Positions 60,690 through 64,000 of a stretch of DNA of 64,000 nt are shown here, one piece after another; positions within the stretch are counted from its first letter, which is position 1; each line of letters begins with the position of its first letter. Under the pieces are notes generated by a model. It saw only the letters and a program-made list of their open reading frames with translations, was not told the DNA's origin and did no database searches. Source of the stretch: Mycosarcoma maydis. Taxonomy: Eukaryota > Basidiomycota > Ustilaginomycetes > Ustilaginales. The position numbers and the translations under genes are program-made. Where the stretch lies: contig NC_026482.1 of NCBI RefSeq assembly GCF_000328475.2, positions 372,001-436,000 of the forward strand, given 5' to 3'.

Positions 60690-63600
60690 ATGGGCCATCA
60701 CAGGGGTGCAGAGGCGATCAACGCAGCGACTGGTGTAACCACTCGTCAAAATGGGCTTCGCAAAACCCAGCCTTACTGGTACGAGTTTCAGACATATTCG
60801 AAATTGCGTTGGTTTGGTCGAGAGCTCATCGAGATCATGACGACTGAGTTTCGCGATCGCACCAAGGAGTACTATGTATGGGCGATTCACAAGGGGATAT
60901 GTACTGTCAATGCCAAAAAAGCCGACTTACATCAGATCCTTGGCGACGGCGACAAGATTTGCAATAGTGTCCACAGACACGAACCACCGGTAACAGATGA
61001 ACCGATCAAAATCATTCACAGAGACGATGACGAAGGAATTCTAGTGATTGTCAAACCGGGATCGATACCTGTTCATGCTGCAGGGAGATACTTGCGTCAT
61101 ACGCTGGTCGGCCTCCTCCAGTCAGAGCACGGTGTCGACATGGTGTATACGACAAATCGCCTAGATAGACTGACGAGCGGTATCATGGTCTGCTCGACCA
61201 AGAAGGAGACCGCATCCAGACTCGGCGCTCAATTTGCAGCTGGACAAGTCAACAAAGCCTACGTCTGTCGTGTGCGAGGCAAATTCCCTCAAGGCGAGGT
61301 CGTCTGCAAACAGCCGATCCTGACCATTGACCGTCAGAGCGGAGTCAACATTGTCCACCCAAAAGGCAAACACTGCGAAACCATATTTGTTCGCCTCTCG
61401 TACGACGCTTCCGACGACTCTTCGGTCGTCTTTTGTCGTCCCATCACGGGTCGCACGCATCAGATTCGTGTACACGTCCAGTATCTGGGACATCCCATTT
61501 GCAACGATCCCATCTACGGTCACGACGTATGGAGCAAAGTCGATAGTTCTGCTTTTGCCGAGGTCATCCCTGATCAATGGAAGAAAGTCGGTGGCGAGAT
61601 CGGGCACAAGGAAGTCGAGAAGATCGTCGATGCGATCAAGGGCGATCAGGATGGACAAGAGGACTGGGCAAGGTGGAAGGACGAAGTGCTCTTCAAAGAC
61701 ATGATTGCTCGAGAAGGCCTCGAAAATGTTCACGTCCCTGGGCCCAATGGCCGTTCCAGTCGACCTTCCGACGAACTACTCAAACGAGCATTGGCTAAAC
61801 TAGAATTGGACACAGCTGATGTTCCAACAAAAGGTCTCAATCGACCTGTCGACATTGAGACAGCTTGGCAGAAGCGAGTCCGAGAACAGTCATCTGATTT
61901 CTGTCCCGAATGCAAAATCCCACTTCTACCCGACCCGAAACCAGAGGAGCTTTACATCTATCTACACGCGATCAAGTACTGGACAGACGAATGGTCGTTT
62001 GAAGACGCTTTACCTTGGTGGGCCAGAGAAGACTGGCAGTCAATCACGCCTCACGGTTCAGGTACAGCTCAAGGTGCAGCAGAAGCGACACTACCAGAGG
62101 GGCTGGCAATAGCTCACAAGTCTGGGACTCTGCTCTCAAGTACTGCCATCTCGAGCCTGATCACAAGCGAGATCGAGGAAAAGGCATCCAGATTGGCCGA
62201 GCCGCAAAAATATGCCAAGCACGATCAAGGTGTGGAGCTGACACAGGTGAGACAGCTGGTAGACTATCCGGTCGTCGATACTGGATCATCGAGCAGGAGC
62301 AGCAACAATGAGCAGATGGCAGCTGCGATGGAAGTTGTTGACGTTCCAGTCGTGTTTCAAGTGTTTGGCGGATTCGAAGACTTTGCTCAACGCGAGATTC
62401 TGCAGCAAACGCTCTTGCGTGCATCCGGCGATGAGGACGCCTTGACACACAAGCTCGGTGTTTCTTCCAGCATCCACTCTGGGCACGTCAAGGTGCTGGA
62501 TAACAAGCTCGCTGGGCATGCATTGCAAGTCTATTTTGATGCTAAGCTCGGTATCGCCAAGACAGCATATTTGCTGACGGCGGTGCGTGAATTTCCGCGA
62601 GAGTTGGCAAAGGAGCTTAAGCACGAAAAGCACATTGGCGGTGCGAGCAAAAGGGCCAAATGGAAGGCGAAAGAGCTGCGCAAGGCACTGCAAAAGAAGG
62701 AGGGCAAGAAGCTGGCGACGCAACCGACCACGCCAGGGATCATCCAAAAGCCGTCTATCCTGCAGAAAGATGGCGAGAAGAACGAATCATCTCGCTCCAT
62801 GACTGCCCCATCTGCTGATGGCAAAGCAACCATTTCAACTACAGCTGTCGAAGAAGCGACAAGCTCAGCCGTTAGTGAGGCCGAGACCGATGAAGGTGCG
62901 CCATTTCCTTCCGAGGTCAAGTTGCTTGAGCTACTCGACGACATTTGGGAGGCGTCACGTTCGCAGCTCGACCGAGCACTCGAAAGCTGGAAATGCATCG
63001 TCGCCGCAACCACCGGTGTTCCCGTCGCCACTTCGTGCCGCACATATCGAGCCACCGTTGACCGGGCCACGTACAATCTTCCAAGTCTCAACACTCAGAC
63101 CATGGAACGATATGTGGGCGAACTTGCCTGGGATTGGCTCAACGGTCCCGACACGCCTAATACCGATCTGAATGCTCCGACCAACTGGCGAGTCGATTTG
63201 GAAAAGCCTATGGTGGATATCACGCTCAAATTCTTACCCGGGTTCGGCATCGGAGACGAGTTTGAAAAGGAGCTCGGCGAACAGGACGATCCGGCGCTCA
63301 AGACGGAAGGACAGATCGCGTTCATGATTAAACTGCCTCCACCAGCGACAGCAAACCCTCGACGACCGGCGGGAAGGAATGCGTTATTGGTTGGAGGAAC
63401 AGCCATGGCCGAATACCGAGCTGCATCTCTAGCGCTTGCGCTTCCGCTACCAACGGAGCGAAAGACTCTGAATGGTGTGCAGTCCGGTCCAGAAGTTGCG
63501 CCGCTGCGTGTGCTCGAGGCTTGTTGTGGACATGGATCACTGGTTTTTGAGACCGCAGCGATGATGGAAGCTCGAGGACTTCACGGCCAAGTGTTGGGTT

Positions 63601-64000
63601 GCGATATCGACAATGAAACTATCGAGCGCGCACGTTGCATCTCGAATCTCGCTGGATTCTCAAGCTCGAGCGGAGCTGTTTCTGTGCAACTGGAAGCCAT
63701 CGACGGTACCGATTGCTCTGCGCTCCAATCGTTTGTCGGAGGCTCTTGCTCTGTTGATGCCATCATCACCGATCTACCGTGGGGTAAGCGGGAAAAAGCG
63801 TCGCAATCGCTGTCCAAACTCTACCACTTGTTTCTCGAATCGTGGTTCTCGGTGCTCCGAACCGGCGGATACATCCTAACGGTCACCGCAGAACATCGGA
63901 CGCTCTCACGAGCTCTCAGTGTCTTTGAAACCACTTGCAGAAAGAAGCGATTGGGAGCATGCCTCAGGATGGAAGATGTGAGGATGCTGGACAAGAACGG
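60690..64000 (+). CDS. Fusion: Pus8/Pus9-type tRNA pseudouridine synthase + THUMP-domain N2-guanine methyltransferase (partial, runs off window)
   Basis: One stop-free frame of at least 1103 codons starting at ATG 60690. Residues 15-320 form a complete RluA-family synthase of the Pus8/Pus9 type, which makes pseudouridine 32 in tRNA: an S4-like N-terminus, IIHRDDDEGILVIVKPGSIP, the catalytic loop NRLDRLTSG with Asp159, and RPITGRTHQIRVH from 250. The typical tail with FCPEC and LYIYLHAIKYW lies near 405-430. After a linker, residues 554-635 resemble the N-terminal domain of THUMP methyltransferases, THUMP-like sequence follows near 770-880, and a Rossmann domain begins with VLEACCGHGSLVFETAA (about 940). 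Its motif IV, DLPWGKR (1028-1034), matches the THUMPD2/THUMPD3/Trm14 group, which makes m2G in tRNA or U6 RNA. The 3' end lies outside the window. Confidence 0.85.
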   Translation, partial: MGHHRGAEAINAATGVTTRQNGLRKTQPYWYEFQTYSKLRWFGRELIEIMTTEFRDRTKEYYVWAIHKGICTVNAKKADLHQILGDGDKICNSVHRHEPPVTDEPIKIIHRDDDEGILVIVKPGSIPVHAAGRYLRHTLVGLLQSEHGVDMVYTTNRLDRLTSGIMVCSTKKETASRLGAQFAAGQVNKAYVCRVRGKFPQGEVVCKQPILTIDRQSGVNIVHPKGKHCETIFVRLSYDASDDSSVVFCRPITGRTHQIRVHVQYLGHPICNDPIYGHDVWSKVDSSAFAEVIPDQWKKVGGEIGHKEVEKIVDAIKGDQDGQEDWARWKDEVLFKDMIAREGLENVHVPGPNGRSSRPSDELLKRALAKLELDTADVPTKGLNRPVDIETAWQKRVREQSSDFCPECKIPLLPDPKPEELYIYLHAIKYWTDEWSFEDALPWWAREDWQSITPHGSGTAQGAAEATLPEGLAIAHKSGTLLSSTAISSLITSEIEEKASRLAEPQKYAKHDQGVELTQVRQLVDYPVVDTGSSSRSSNNEQMAAAMEVVDVPVVFQVFGGFEDFAQREILQQTLLRASGDEDALTHKLGVSSSIHSGHVKVLDNKLAGHALQVYFDAKLGIAKTAYLLTAVREFPRELAKELKHEKHIGGASKRAKWKAKELRKALQKKEGKKLATQPTTPGIIQKPSILQKDGEKNESSRSMTAPSADGKATISTTAVEEATSSAVSEAETDEGAPFPSEVKLLELLDDIWEASRSQLDRALESWKCIVAATTGVPVATSCRTYRATVDRATYNLPSLNTQTMERYVGELAWDWLNGPDTPNTDLNAPTNWRVDLEKPMVDITLKFLPGFGIGDEFEKELGEQDDPALKTEGQIAFMIKLPPPATANPRRPAGRNALLVGGTAMAEYRAASLALALPLPTERKTLNGVQSGPEVAPLRVLEACCGHGSLVFETAAMMEARGLHGQVLGCDIDNETIERARCISNLAGFSSSSGAVSVQLEAIDGTDCSALQSFVGGSCSVDAIITDLPWGKREKASQSLSKLYHLFLESWFSVLRTGGYILTVTAEHRTLSRALSVFETTCRKKRLGACLRMEDVRMLDKN

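Overview
This window looks like nuclear DNA of a smut fungus (Ustilaginales, most likely Ustilago maydis or a close relative). The evidence is a set of fungal and basidiomycete-type genes that are nearly all intron-free, the few introns present have GTRAGN donors and CTRAY-type branch sites, one tRNA gene carries a nuclear-type intron, and the intergenic spaces are full of a short ATTCACG / CTCACGACT motif family. No prophage, insertion sequence, CRISPR array, rRNA or obvious transposon was seen. The identification of the species is inference.

Layout, left to right. 1-15 kb: an APC-family amino-acid/choline-type permease (-), the tRNA m2G10 methyltransferase TRM11 (-) head-to-head with an unusual HTH+GNAT fusion protein (+), a secreted berberine-bridge-type FAD oxidase (+) and the Cys-Gly dipeptidase DUG1 (+). 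15-25 kb: an AVT1-type vacuolar amino-acid transporter (+), a RING/TRAF-zinc-finger protein (-) and a tricalbin (+) with a calcium-loop-like insert in its SMP domain. 25-40 kb: a small GNAT (+), a probable degenerate JmjC/cupin protein (-), a type II NADH dehydrogenase (-), an RCC1-repeat protein (-), a previously hidden small three-exon gene (-), an F-box-like protein (-), a two-exon DUF202 membrane protein (+) and an HSL-type esterase (-). 40-50 kb: an STK16/Env7-type kinase (+), an intron-containing tRNA-Ser(CGA) (-), an aquaporin-family channel with altered NPA boxes (+), a Rubisco-LSMT-type SET methyltransferase (-) and an RTA1-family membrane protein (-). 50-64 kb: a candidate spliced gene (-), a GRE2-type reductase (+), a hexokinase with one in-frame 75-nt intron (-), a histidine acid phosphatase (+), the LYR protein SDHAF3 (+) and, running off the right edge, a very long ORF joining a Pus8/Pus9-type tRNA pseudouridine synthase to a THUMP methyltransferase.

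The genes are ordinary single-gene fungal units, not operons. Functional themes that recur are tRNA modification (TRM11, the PUS-THUMP fusion, the tRNA-Ser gene), amino-acid/peptide handling (permease, DUG1, AVT1) and mitochondrial respiration (external NADH dehydrogenase, SDHAF3). I see no sign that they form a cluster with a shared task.

The strongest candidate for something undescribed is the PUS-THUMP-methyltransferase fusion at 60690-64000. The next best are the HTH-GNAT fusion, the period-7 intergenic motif family, the calcium-loop tricalbin and the HPA/NSA aquaporin. Start codons were chosen as ATG; several reading frames extend upstream only through non-ATG codons and were trimmed.
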